Below are positions 47,701 through 58,219 of a stretch of DNA of 64,000 nucleotides, in pieces. Source of the DNA: Mya arenaria (Eukaryota > Mollusca > Bivalvia > Myida > Myidae). The notes under the pieces were generated by a model. The model searched no databases and was not told the DNA's origin. It saw only the letters and a program-made list of their open reading frames with translations. Where the stretch lies: the NCBI RefSeq assembly GCF_026914265.1, contig NC_069125.1, positions 71,750,046 through 71,814,045 on the forward strand, in the 5' to 3' direction. Position 1 is the stretch's first letter, and each line of letters starts with the position of its first letter. Position numbers and translations under genes: made by a program.

Positions 47701-50700
47701 TGACTGGTAGTCGTTGGCCCACACCGACTCCACATAGTCTGTGTATGAGTAGCCTCCACAACACACCAACTGTGTACAAGGAAAACATGAATTGTGAAGA
47801 CAAGTATTACTGTCCATTACTTCAATTAACAAAAGTGCAATGGAGCTAAAGCCATAGCTTGTCTGGTGTTTTCACTCTCAGTAAAACAAGGGGCGTAACT
47901 AAAATTATTATAGCCAGAGTTATGGTTGTTTTACGAGGATTGTCCAGAAAGTTTTGAGACTGCATTCATAAAAAACTTACCACTCATAGAATGCATTCAA
48001 AATTTTATCAGCTGTCAATTGTATCTAATATAAACAAATCCTGAAAGTTTCAACAATATGCTACAAAGTGAACAAATACAACAAACATTAAAAAAAAGTA
48101 CAGGTTACAAGCCACGGAGCACTTTGTGTCTCATTGCAACACGTCATTTACAGTTCTTCAAAATACGCTCCTTTTGCACGTACACACTTACAGTGACAAT
48201 CAACCCATTGCTTGAATATCTGTCCGTACCACTTTTTTATGATATTATGAACAACTGTCCTTTTTAGCTGAACGGATTCGCCAATTTCCCTCACTGTCCT
48301 CTGCCGGTCTTCTTGTAACATGTCCCGCACTGAATTTACGTCACTTTCACTCACAACTGAACGTCTGCCGCTCCACTTTAAATCGCACACATTTCCATGC
48401 CCGTCACTGAAACGTCCATTCCAGCGAAATACCAATGGCCTTGAACATGTTGGCTTTGATTTATCCCGTATTAGAATCATATAAGTATTTGTAGGAGTTA
48501 TCCCGCTGCGAACACAGTGTTCGATCACAGCGCGTGACGTTAACGTTGGATTTTTTTCCGACATCTTCGAAAAACCTCTCTACTTCAGCTGATCGTTTCA
48601 ACCATGTCTACAATTAGATTGCGTCAATAAGTTGCGCAGTGATGCAGTTGACGTCATACTGTCATCATATGTTTTGACGTGAGGTTTTGACGTCTATTAT
48701 TCAGACGGAGTAGTATATATAAATTGTGAACAATTTTCAGAAAACATCAATTTTAAAGTGCTCCGTGAAGCGCTAGCTGGGTTGTCTTGACAACCATTTC
48801 CTTCCTTATTATGAGATTATTTAATTTTATTTTTCAAAAGGAAACTCGTGAATAGTCTATATAGCTGTTAATCATTTGTTGATTTATAGTAAAAACATTT
48901 TGAAATATAGACACAGTCTCAAAACTTTCCGGACAACCCTCGTATTTGTGTTTTTTGTCTCTGGCAACATGTGTTCATTTGAATATCGCCAACAATGCCA
49001 CAAAGGCTATGACAATACCTTTTCTTAGACAAACAGATGAGTTAATAATTCAAGTAAATTAAGTGACTTTGAAAGTACTGTGTATGATTGCTGTACAGAA
49101 ACTTTTGCATATGAAAATATTGTCTAAAAGAAATACAGTAAAATAGCCAGAGATATAACTGGTAAATAATCATTATGGTAGAAACAGCTCTATATAACAA
49201 TCAGGGCTTCTAAAAGTTTGAAATCTCTATCAGTCCCAGTCCTAAGCTTCATATAGAGTTTTTGCAGCGGTTCTTACAAGGAACACTGCGATCGTAATTC
49301 CTCTGCTGACTGATACCTGGCGGAAAGCAGTCTGATGAATCATTGTTTTGGTCACAAAAAAGGGTCTCACACTAAGAATGTACAGTGTGGCAATCACCAT
49401 TGTGACAATTGCGACAAAAGACGATAACAATTTTTTCATCACATTTTCTTAAAATGACGAAAGCAGCGAACTCAGAAGTCAGTCTCTGCAGTTAATCGAG
49501 CAGGTCACTGTTGATATCCTATAATTAGGGCATGACTAGGTTCATTTATTCTAAGTTTCATATGGCTTTTGCAGATTAACAATGATAATGGCTGTTCGAA
49601 GCAAGTGTGTGACAATAATTATTGTTTACATGAGAAGCGAATTCAACATCTCTTTGATGTAATTAAAACAGCGAAGTCAATTAACACAGACCATCAATCC
49701 AGAAGTCATATGGCGCTCAAGGATGTCCCCTTGTATTTTACAATGCATATGGAGAAATGTCTTTTCTAAGTACATTTATTTAAAGATTAATACATAATTA
49801 CATAAATGTGTTATAACAAGGGAGAAAATTTCGTATTTTAGCTAGTTCTTATGTACTCAAAGTAATACAAGACTCATGATTATTATTAGTCATACAACAC
49901 TACATATTAGTGAGCGCATTTTCAAGTGTGTATGTTGTCATATATAATGTATACATGTTAGTATTAACCTCTTTCTGCATGTAGTCAATGGAGTGTGTGA
50001 CACGTGACACTACACTGTACTTTTCCTTGATAAGTGTGGGCAGCAGGTCAGAGTTCTTCACTGTGTTCTCTATCTGAAAGTTGTGAGCACATCTATGAAC
50101 ATACATGTAACTGCACATTAAACCATGATGTACTGTCGGGATAAAACAATGACCAAGAATTCTCCAAAATCCATCATGTATGATTAAGATACACGATAAC
50201 AGATTTCATGATCAGTTATTGCTATGTGGCTGTATTCTCTCAAAGATTAATTAAATATGGTTCTAGGTTATTCAAAAAATATTTTATACAGAATAAAAAA
50301 AATCATTCATTTTTTAAGTACTCTTAATAAATTTAAATGCAGCTTATTATTCTTTTGCACCACCTAAGTTTGAACATTTCGATATACTGTTGATTTTGAT
50401 TACATATGAAATGGAAAATTGATTGAAATTGCTTGACAGATGATTGTTTATGATTTTAGATTGTTTACAATTCCTAATTTTCTGAAACTCGAAACCACAA
50501 AAAGAGAAAATGACTGTCAATCATACCAGTGAACCCCAATCCCGCTGAACAATTTAATATTACTAGTAAATATCTGACCTCCTCCCTGTAGACGTAAGCC
50601 AGCACACCTCCAGACAGCATCCCAGCCAGCAACAATGGTAGAAATCCTAGGTACTGTTCAACAAACAACATACATTTTTTTTTAATTGGGAAGTTTTCAG

Positions 50701-53700
50701 CCTTGTTTTACTAGAACATGCTGGGCAATCCTAGGACTCTCAAAATAAACATTCATTTAGTTCAAGACATCCCTATTTTGACAACCTCAGTTTGAAATGC
50801 TTGGGAAAACCCCAGACTCTTTTGAAGAAATGTTATCTTAAAGTGAAAGCATTAGAAACAGGAATGTACCCGCATTTGTCATAAATAAAGGGTAATTATT
50901 CTGTCCATAGTAAATGAATGTGATTTTAAATAACCAGTTGTACAATGAAAAAAAGGGGTTATAAAAAGGGTAATATCAGACTTTCACCCTTCAAATATAA
51001 AAAGAAATCCATTATTTTGCAATAGTTTTATGTGAACTAAAGATTTGAAGTAAAAAAATGATGTTTAAGAAACAGTGTGCAACCTCACAAGCAAACTAAC
51101 ATAACAGACATACCGTAAATGACTGGGTATAAGACGATAGGGGGTATTAGACGCAGGGAAAAAAATCTGTGAAAAATCCGAGAAAAAAACTTTTAATCTA
51201 TGTTTTTGGTTAAAAAACGCATAGAAAAAATGTCAAAATCGTCCGGCATTTTCAGCCACCATGTTTGTTGATAGTGACAAAAAAAAAAAAATTCGTGAAA
51301 ATGGCGATGGTTATCTTTAAAACCATACAACCATACTGTCGAGAATGAAAAGTTATGTTATGCAAAAAAATATTTTGACGGTGCCCATCTTTGCTTTTTT
51401 ATATGTAAGTTTGATTATTGTTTAATTCAATTTATTATTCAAAATAATATTGAATACCGTAATTCACAAGAGTTCGGACACCATAAATTAATTATTTTTT
51501 TCGCTCTCTGAATACATAGAAAATTATCATTTTTACATTTTATTTCCATGTTTGTTTAACCTGCCTTTTTTCTTCATGTTTGCTTTTTACCACTTATTAA
51601 TTTATCCGTAGTAATCAATGGTCATAAACTTATTTATTACGCCTATAAGTGTAAATCCTTCATGAAGTTAATTAAAACACCATTTTATACATGCACTGAA
51701 CTGAATAAACACATTCTATCGGCTTCAGATCAAAGAGTCACACTGTGTGACGTCACATAACTTACAGTTATACCCACGAGGATCTCGTGGAGAGCATGGA
51801 CATTGCTATGCAGGATTAATGTATAACTGTACGATTATTGCTTCATAGAGTCTATAAGTGTGGTACAAGTTTGAAAGCTTATTGGCAGATCGTTTTACAA
51901 ACATGCCATGTCGATGTTTTCTTAATCCCTTGATTGCCCTTGTTGTTTGTTTAATCCTCAAATTAATATATCACACTTCCTTTTCAACAGGCAATACATC
52001 GTTTAGGATGGGTAGTAACTAATTAAATTGACACAGAGGTGTATACGGTTAGGTAATCTAGCCAGGCATTGTAAAGATAAAAATCAATAATCTTCGTCTG
52101 TGAAACTTGGTAACTATGAAAGTTATGATTAATGTCCTTTGGGTGTCCGAAAATTAGGTACGCAAAAATAAATTATTTTGGGAAATAATTATGGGTGTCC
52201 AAATATTTAGAGTGTCCGAACTCTTAGGTGAATTACGGTAACTTTAATCGAAAAATATTTTTGTTGAAATTATAAACGTCTTACGATATACCGTATCCCG
52301 ATCTTCAACTGCCGTTTTAACCCGTATATACTCGATCAATATGACGCGAGTAACATCCCTTTCTACATAAATCTAAACAAACTCTCGGCTTGAAATTGAC
52401 CTCAGAAAAAAAGTTCAAAAAATTGTTACTGGGTATTATACGCAGGCATTTTTTTGCATCAAAATCTGAGGGAAAAAAGTGCGTCTAATACCCAGTCATT
52501 TACGGTACTAAGTTCTTTGTGAATGCGTATGACTTGACCTCAAATATCATTTAGATACACTTTTTTCATATATCAAGGACCATAACTCTGTCATGCATGA
52601 CCATAAACAGCACTCCAGACATTTTCACATGCTGGTTAACAATCCTGTCAACTTTCATGACTCTGGCTGTCATACTTTTGAGCTATGCACAACATAAGAG
52701 TTCATGCTCTACATGTCATAAAGTGCCTCAAGATTGTACATGTATGCTCTTTATGCCATGTTTCACATAACTCTGCACCATTTGAGGGAAGCTAAACACA
52801 AACCCAAGCGGCAAAACTTTGATTGCTGGTTAGAATTCCTGTAAATTGTATTCACTCTGGCCAGTTTACTTTTCGAGTTACATGTGACGCTAGACTCCAT
52901 GCTCTGTTGGCCAATTTTTAACTAAGTCAAGCCCCAAAAACTTAATAATAAGTTACTGGGTGCAGCCACACACAAACAGGTGCACACTTCATATGATGCT
53001 CAACATTCCTGTAGTTTTATAACTGGCTAAAATGTTTTGGTCCACAATACAATATTCTGTTATGGGCCGACAGAATGACAGACAATCATGCCAAAAGCAA
53101 TATATCTCACTTCAGACAAAAGGGTCTGAAGGGGATACATAATTGAATCAGGTATAACAGTTGCAGGAAAATCCATTTATCTTTTCTTTTTACTGACACA
53201 GTTGCCTTGATTAGCAAGCCTGTATTCCCTTTTATGTATTGTTAAGGAAGAACAGTAGTTATATGCAACTTTCTTTTAACCATTATTGACTTTTGCATAC
53301 ATTATCATGATTATACATGTACATACAACATGTATCTTACCACAATGAGAGCCATCTTGTCAGGCCTAGCTGCAGCAAAGATGCCCACTATGGTGAAGAT
53401 GAAGATGAGGACTCCCACGCCAATAAACACATACACAGATGTTGTGTATGCCTGTAGGGCATCATCTGCCAAAACATACTGGTTGATCCAGTAATCCACA
53501 CGAAGATATATCGAAAGTCCTAGGATGGCAACGCCTATCAACTGAAAAGAAATAATTCATAATGTTAGCAATTTATAATAAATACATGTTACAGACATGC
53601 TGAAAATCAGCTGACAAATTGTTATACATGTAAACCACTGGTATGACTGTTTATGACTGTTTTCCCTACACCACTGTGGCATAAGAGATTCTGATACCAG

Positions 53701-54605
53701 CAAATACTGAGGGGGGGGGGGGGGGGGGGGGGGGTCATTAAATAGCTGGCAATATAATGCCTTTCTCCATGGAATAAACCCATATAGTAAGCATAATCAG
53801 TATGCCAAAGTTGTATAATTTGTAAAATCAAATTGGGCCTAAAAAATATACCTGTGTTTAGGGCAACACAACCATACCTGGCCAAGACCTTCGACACTAG
53901 AGGGTTTTTTCAACTCCAGATAATGAAATCAAATTGTGTCAATTACAGTGAAAAACATAAAGAATTAATTATTTACTCAATATACCAAATTGTCATGGTA
54001 AACTTTGGCAACTTGCTTTGCTGTTTTGACCACAGTGGCTTGATGACAAAGGCTCATTAAAGTCACAATAAATAATTTCAACTAGCCAAAATTATAATTT
54101 ATACATACTTGAACATGTATATTATCAATATAATACATTGCCATAAACATAAAATGAGATTTTAAAAAAATAAAAAATACCCTATACTGTAATATGAAAC
54201 AGTATAGGGTATTTTTTTATTTTTTTCAAATCTGATTTTATGTTTATGGCAATGTATCCCAAAAGGGAATATCCCAAAAGTAGGCGGGGGCTCTGGGTGT
54301 CCTCCCCCAGTTAGGATTAAGGGGCAATGCCCCTTGTGGGATGAATTTAAGTCTTTTTTAATCAAAATATCTAGTCTTCTGGTGTATGTTTATTTTATAA
54401 CAGGGAACCTTAACATAAATGTACTTGCATATGATACTGAATCTGAGTACTATCCCCCCCCCCCCCCCCCCCTACACCATTGAGGGCTAACTAATAAAAC
54501 AAATAACTGTCAAATTCAGATTCAGGATAATATTATAACATTCCAGGCTTTGCCATTTGCTAGCAATTCCCTCCAAATCGTATATGTAATTTCTTCTCTA
54601 CCAAT

Positions 54606-54637
<32 letters not shown>

Positions 54638-56067
54638 CTTTCAGCCACTGAATCACTCTGATCCTCTGAAAATTAAACATCTAACTTCATTTTCTGTGGT
54701 TCTAGTTATTTCACCTGCAGCTAACTTATTCCATTTTAACAACCAAAAGAAATATCTACGTTTAAAGCGTACAAAATTTCACCTAAGGTACATGTAAAAT
54801 TCATCAATTAAGGATTATTTTTAGCAGTGACATCACCGCAACCTTGTTTCATTTTGTTTACACCCGGGTAACACGCATATACAAAAAAGAATGTTGCGTA
54901 ATAATGGTAATAAGACTAGCAGATGGCCAGACATGCTCACGTTGCAAACTTACTACGCTTTTTGGTGTCTGGAAAAAAAATGAATGTTTTTTCACCCTCC
55001 ATTGCTTCACGAATCATTAATTTCACAATATCCCCAGAGGGGGATGCGACTAATGACTAAATGAGGTGATGTATCGAGGTAATGTTATTGTATTGGGAAC
55101 GCTGGGAAACCCAAACCTAGCACTTGAAAACATCCCAGAGGGGGATGCGACTAATGACATCACGTATCAAGCTATTGCTGTTTTGTTGTCCGAACGCAGA
55201 AACCAAAATAAAAACAATACCAACAATTGGGGTTTTAAACAGATGTGGACATAAAAACATGACAAAAATAACAGATTTTATTTTCGTTGATGCGGGGAAA
55301 ATAGCAGCTGAAGATGCTAAAGTAACCGGTTTATTTTACCGGCTTCCTGCCCATCTCTACACCCCTGCACAGACAACAATTATGCCAAGCGGAACAACTC
55401 GACCAAATCGTAATAACTCAGCCACCTTCAACAAGCTTCGAGATAGACCTTGTAAACACAATTGTATGGCCAAGGTTTCTGATTGTTGTAAAACTGAACT
55501 GTAGCCTTGCACGTGTCCTTCATGTGTATTTTATTATGATTTGACAAACTCATAATTATATGTTAGATATTTATTTTTTGTGTACTGAACTAATACAAAA
55601 TAACATTATTTGGTAATATTCATTGTTTTTATGATATTTTATAGACGCAATATGCTTAATCCCGGAATCTTGATCGGAATAACTACCCATTTTTGGTACC
55701 AAACAATTTATACATGAAGGATTTGCCGTATCAATAATCTTTAAAAAAAAAATCTGTCAACGTACAATTATTTGGACTTCATGTTTTGCCTGAGAGGAAG
55801 AGTCCCTACTTAAAATTTGGGATCCTCGGGACGCCATTATTGTTGATCACTGATTCAGGTAGGAAATGATGGAGTCTTTGGTACTCAATGAGGTAGGGGG
55901 ATACACACCCAAAACGATCACACTTGCAAAGGCACAGACAATAAACCTGTACAAGGACAGTCACATATTTTAACATAAATTTCACTTAGAAGAAATCTTA
56001 CCCATAGCAAACAGGCTGTTATGATGGTGAGAACGCGAAAGCAAAAACACAGTTTTGATGAAGCCAT
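44606..56067 (-). CDS. tetraspanin, 8 exons, complete
   Basis: Exons 56067-56002, 53541-53341, 50653-50579, 50073-49969, 47769-47612, 47329-47251, 45344-45261 and 44761-44606 join in phase into 307 codons plus TGA. There are four hydrophobic segments (about 12-34, 58-80, 88-110, 240-268). The large extracellular loop has CCG (152-154), PLTCC (C186, C187), YC (C204) and GCG (C230): the six-cysteine tetraspanin signature. An N-I-T glycosylation site lies just before TM4. The short N-terminus has cysteines (KLCFCF) suited to palmitoylation. The tail of about 37 residues contains YANL, a YxxPhi-type sorting motif. Tetraspanins organise membrane microdomains; the subfamily is not clear, so no symbol is given. 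It is head to head with the METTL15-like gene. Confidence 0.95.
45261..45344 (-). CDS. tetraspanin exon 7 (GC motif, TM4 start)
   Basis: TTATACAG| acceptor; GCGQAFVDFIQENITYPAII then AFVIVGLQ; CAG|GTAAGA donor, phase 0. Confidence 0.93.
45630..45815. repeat. ~34-bp degenerate minisatellite, 5-6 copies
   Basis: Units carry CCCCTTTCACAGGGAGTCTA then AGATAGACCA, with substitutions. It lies in the intron between tetraspanin exons 5 and 7, upstream of 45344. Confidence 0.85.
47251..47329 (-). CDS. tetraspanin exon 6 (YC motif)
   Basis: TTTCTTGTAG| acceptor completes a Lys codon; YCRMYVSDPEETANQLQTPN then PNINKK; AAG|GTATGA donor, phase 0. Confidence 0.88.
47612..47769 (-). CDS. tetraspanin exon 5 (CCG and CC motifs)
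   Basis: TGTACACAG| acceptor; LVCCGGYSYTDY to MAPLTCCADYKRYED; AA|GTACTT donor, phase 2. Confidence 0.93.
47934..48942 (-). mobile_element. mariner-type element, internally deleted
   Basis: The TIRs CGAGGATTGTCCAGAAAGTT... and its near-complement ending ...AACTTTCCGGACAACCCTCG (29 bp, 2 mismatches) are flanked by TA on both sides (47932-47933, 48943-48944). The 1,009-bp length is below the ~1.3 kb of full mariners. An internal inverted pair CACGGAGCACTTT / AAAGTGCTCCGTG lies at 48113 and 48757. It sits in the intron between tetraspanin exons 4 and 5 and shares the gene's orientation. Confidence 0.92.
48148..48564 (-). CDS. mariner transposase with deleted catalytic domain (138 aa, intact frame)
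   Basis: ATG at 48564, 138 codons without a stop. Residues about 10-55 match the first mariner helix-turn-helix (SRAVIEHCVRSGITPT ... FRWNGRFSDG). A GRRS linker and a second helix-turn-helix (VRDMLQEDRQRTVREIGESV) follow to about residue 105. The frame then jumps straight to the mariner C-terminal tail (WVDCHCKCVRAKGAYFEEL), so the DDE/D nuclease core is missing. It should bind TIRs but not cut. Whether it is expressed is unknown. Confidence 0.88.
   Translation of the reverse strand: MSEKNPTLTSRAVIEHCVRSGITPTNTYMILIRDKSKPTCSRPLVFRWNGRFSDGHGNVCDLKWSGRRSVVSESDVNSVRDMLQEDRQRTVREIGESVQLKRTVVHNIIKKWYGQIFKQWVDCHCKCVRAKGAYFEEL
49969..50073 (-). CDS. tetraspanin exon 4 (large loop start)
   Basis: AACTTTCAG| acceptor; IENTVKNSDLLPTLIKEKY to THSIDYMQKE; GAG|GTTAAT donor, phase 0. 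Confidence 0.92.
50579..50653 (-). CDS. tetraspanin exon 3 (TM3)
   Basis: The TTGTTGAACAG| acceptor keeps phase 0 (the later CCTAG| would not). YLGFLPLLLAGMLSGGVLAY then VYREE; GAG|GTCAGA donor. Confidence 0.9.
51111..52507. mobile_element. TIR element, outer of a nested pair
   Basis: TACCGTAAATGACTGGGTAT at the left is matched by ATACCCAGTCATTTACGGTA at the right. Subterminal TTAGACGCAGGG / GTGCGTCTAATACCC motifs repeat the ends. TA termini and TIR style suggest a mariner/pogo-related non-autonomous element. It lies in the intron between tetraspanin exons 2 and 3. Confidence 0.88.
51455..52240. mobile_element. TIR element nested inside the previous one
   Basis: TACCGTAATTCACAAGAGTT at the left and AACTCTTAGGTGAATTACGGTA at the right are inverted repeats with TA ends. 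GTTCGGACACC is mirrored by GTGTCCGAAC. The 786-bp element carries no transposase frame. Confidence 0.85.
53341..53541 (-). CDS. tetraspanin exon 2 (TM1 end, small loop, TM2)
   Basis: TTCTTTTCAG| acceptor; LIGVAILGLSIYLRVDYW, then VYVFIGVGVLIFIFTIVGIF and RPDKMALIV; GTG|GTAAGA donor, phase 0. Confidence 0.95.
53711..53734. repeat. poly(G) tract, 24 G
   Basis: 24 consecutive G in the tetraspanin first intron. It can form a G-quadruplex. The length is unreliable in any assembly. Confidence 0.98.
54134..54256. mobile_element. near-perfect palindromic element
   Basis: TACATTGCCATAAACATAAA at the left is mirrored by TTTATGTTTATGGCAATGTA at the right. Pairing continues through AATACCCTATACTGT / ACAGTATAGGGTATT to a 7-base loop, so nearly all of its 123 bases pair. 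It looks like a palindromic MITE. Confidence 0.9.
54454..54472. repeat. poly(C) tract, 19 C
   Basis: 19 consecutive C, about 720 bp from the poly(G) tract. Confidence 0.97.
54606..54638. repeat. (AT)n microsatellite
   Basis: About 13 TA repeats followed by a short degenerate tail. Confidence 0.9.
55030..55160. repeat. direct duplication in tetraspanin intron 1
   Basis: CAGAGGGGGATGCGACTAAT occurs near 55037 and again near 55135. A 126-codon plus frame (55124-55504) begins in the second copy; it has no recognised domain and I do not call it. Confidence 0.6.
56002..56067 (-). CDS. tetraspanin exon 1 (N-terminus, start of TM1)
   Basis: ATG at 56067; MASSKLCFCFRVLTIITAC, LLW; TGG|GTAAGA donor, phase 0. 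Confidence 0.9.
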
Positions 56068-56569
56068 TGTAGACAAGGAATATTATTGCATATGACTCAT
56101 TTCCAATGAAATTTTTATTTACAAAACAATGAATTTTCGAGACAATCGATTTGCTTCCGTTGCCGCAAGGTGGCGCTGAGCCGGTGTCAATATAAACAAG
56201 AACTTAACGGGCGCTCATGAGGAATGAACTTTCCTCATCCTGGTGACTTATACCTTGCATTTCGTACATATCGTTCTCAACATTATTCTTAATCCATTTT
56301 TCGTCCTACCTTTTCATTTGCAGTCTTGACTGAACTGTCCGCTTCATGAAATTAAGAATGTATCGTGATGCTCGCGTAATAAGTCCTACATGCGGTTACA
56401 CACTACTTATATTAAAATAAGCAACCACAGGGGCTACTACCTGGAGCAGGACTTTCCAACCCCAAGATTTTTTAACCCCTTCTCGATACGAAGACTTTTC
56501 AACCCAAAGACTTTTTAATCCATACTTTAAAGACTTTTTAACCCCTACCTCTTTGATGGGTATGATACT

Positions 56570-56835
56570 GATAGCCGGCAAAATGGGCCGTGTTGTTACC
56601 TTCCAGGTAGCCCCGCAGTGCCAGTTGAATGCGGTGGTTTTGTCTTTGCATCAAAAATAGCGGGGAATGGTTCCTACCTAGGGTCCCTTGCGTGCGGGGG
56701 CATTTGGCGGGGATTTTACCAGCATTTCGTCCCCCCAGTACGGAGATTTTACCCAGGCTTGGCTGGACCGAAAGTAAACGTCTCCGCTATTCCCTGGACC
56801 TGGGGGGGGGGCGTGGTTACAATTGACTGGTACTG
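56570..56835. mobile_element. GC-rich MITE, copy 2 (inverted relative to copy 1)
   Basis: Reverse-complement match to 34264-34563. GGCATTTGGCGGGGATTTTACC, TGGACCGAAAGTAAACGTC and GTGGTTACAATTGACTGG correspond to its segments in reverse order. The distal end is diverged. Confidence 0.82.
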
Positions 56836-57267
56836 AACCATGAATATACTTGAAATCTACTTGAAAGTGTGCTCCAGTCATAATTCTTTTTTACATCTAT
56901 TTTTTCGTTCACATAAGAATTTTCTTTATAAAGGTTTTTTATAAAATCTCAGACCTATAAAAAAGATAATCAAAAACATTGACAAAGCTAAAGAAACTTT
57001 ACAAAAAACATTGTGAATATGCTTCATTAAAATTTGAAATTTCATACTGTAATGAAATTGATCAAAAAGTGACAAAGTTATAGAAACTCTTGAAGAATGT
57101 AGGATAATCAAAATAAAATAAAATTTAGGTGAATTAAAATCCAGAACTCATTAAAAGGAGTTTTGAGTGGATTTTACTTTTCATGTGGAATTCACATCTA
57201 ATCCACTGGGATCCTGTATCGCCAAGCACCACCTACCTGGTTGTTACTGATTCTAAAAGTGGGTAGC

Positions 57268-57560
57268 GTGTGTGGGTAAGAACCAGCCATCCGGTTAGCT
57301 CAGTTGGTTAGAGTGATGTGCTAGTGTTCCATCAGTTGTAGGTTGGAGTCCCACACTGTGTGCACTTTTTCTCCCAGGAATATTTTACTGGTGTCGGAAG
57401 TAAAGGCAAGATTGCCTTGATCGACCTAAAAGGTTAAAAGGGGAAATATGCAGTGTGTGTTGGTAAGAACCAGATGCCTGGTTTGCTCAGTTTGTTCGAG
57501 CCCTGTTCTAGTGTTCAGGCAGTTGTGGGTTTGAGCCCCAAACCAGGCACATTTTTTTAA
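57268..57560 (+). mobile_element. tRNA-derived SINE, two tandem copies ~182 bp apart
   Basis: Copy 1: A box TAGCTCAGTTGG (57296-57307) and B box GGTTGGAGTCC (57341-57351). Copy 2: TTGCTCAGTTTG and B box GGTTTGAGCCC (57528-57538), with an acceptor-like stem TGCCTGGTT / AACCAGGCA. Both start after GGTAAGAACCAG and are followed by T runs. The internal Pol III promoters are intact-looking in copy 1. Stems are imperfect, so these are not functional tRNA genes. Confidence 0.8.
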
Positions 57561-58219
57561 GGAAAACTGTTTGGCCCCTTAGGCCTGTCTTTCCCCTCAA
57601 TGTCTGTCTGTTACACTGTCATATCCACTCTATTTCTGTTACATGCTGTTTTAATGTTTGGTGTTTATGGAAGATACAATACAACTTAATTTTGTATTCC
57701 ATATATTCATCTACATATGTACACCAAGAACACAGCAAGACAACTGTGTGCCTAGCAGTATACCAGTATAGTTAAACTCTAAAGGCGGGAGTATCATATT
57801 ACTTAAGCTAAACATTAAATATCAGAACACATGCCTTCAATGATTTTCATAACACTTGTTTCTAATGTTAATCTCATTGACACAACATCTATAATCTATT
57901 CCATTTCACCAAATGCCAAATGCATGTTGAACAAAATGAGATTTTCCAATATAACCTAAATAGCTCACCTATTTTCAAATTCAACTGTTGATGACAGGTT
58001 GTACAGGTTATGAAAAAGGCATTTTAAATTACAATCAATAGACAGTATCACCTCAAACAGAAATTTTAATTTAGAAAAAAAATGCCAGTGGAGGTCTATT
58101 TATTAAAATTATATGTGAATGTATAAAAATTGTGTCATAAATACTCAGTAACACCTGGGAGTAGGATTTGTTACTGGTCCCAGCCTGCCAGGTAACACGC
58201 CTCAACATACCTTTTTCAG

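Larger units (their letters stand above)
56068..58219. promoter_or_regulatory. head-to-head intergenic interval, candidate promoter region
   Basis: The tetraspanin ATG (minus, 56067) and the METTL15-like coding exon (plus, 58220) face away from this 2.15 kb interval. The METTL15-like exon starts at a CTTTTTCAG acceptor, so at least one non-coding 5' exon lies further left. GGTGGCGCTGAGCCGG around 56171-56186 is the most GC-rich stretch near the tetraspanin start. No TATA box stands out. Confidence 0.4.

Noticed and set aside
55124..55504. 126-codon plus frame in tetraspanin intron 1
   Set aside because: No domain, no splice partners, starts in a small local duplication, and an alternative frame is also open.
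57286..57361. Possible tRNA gene
   Set aside because: A and B boxes are present but acceptor and anticodon stems do not pair and a related copy follows; it fits a tRNA-derived SINE.
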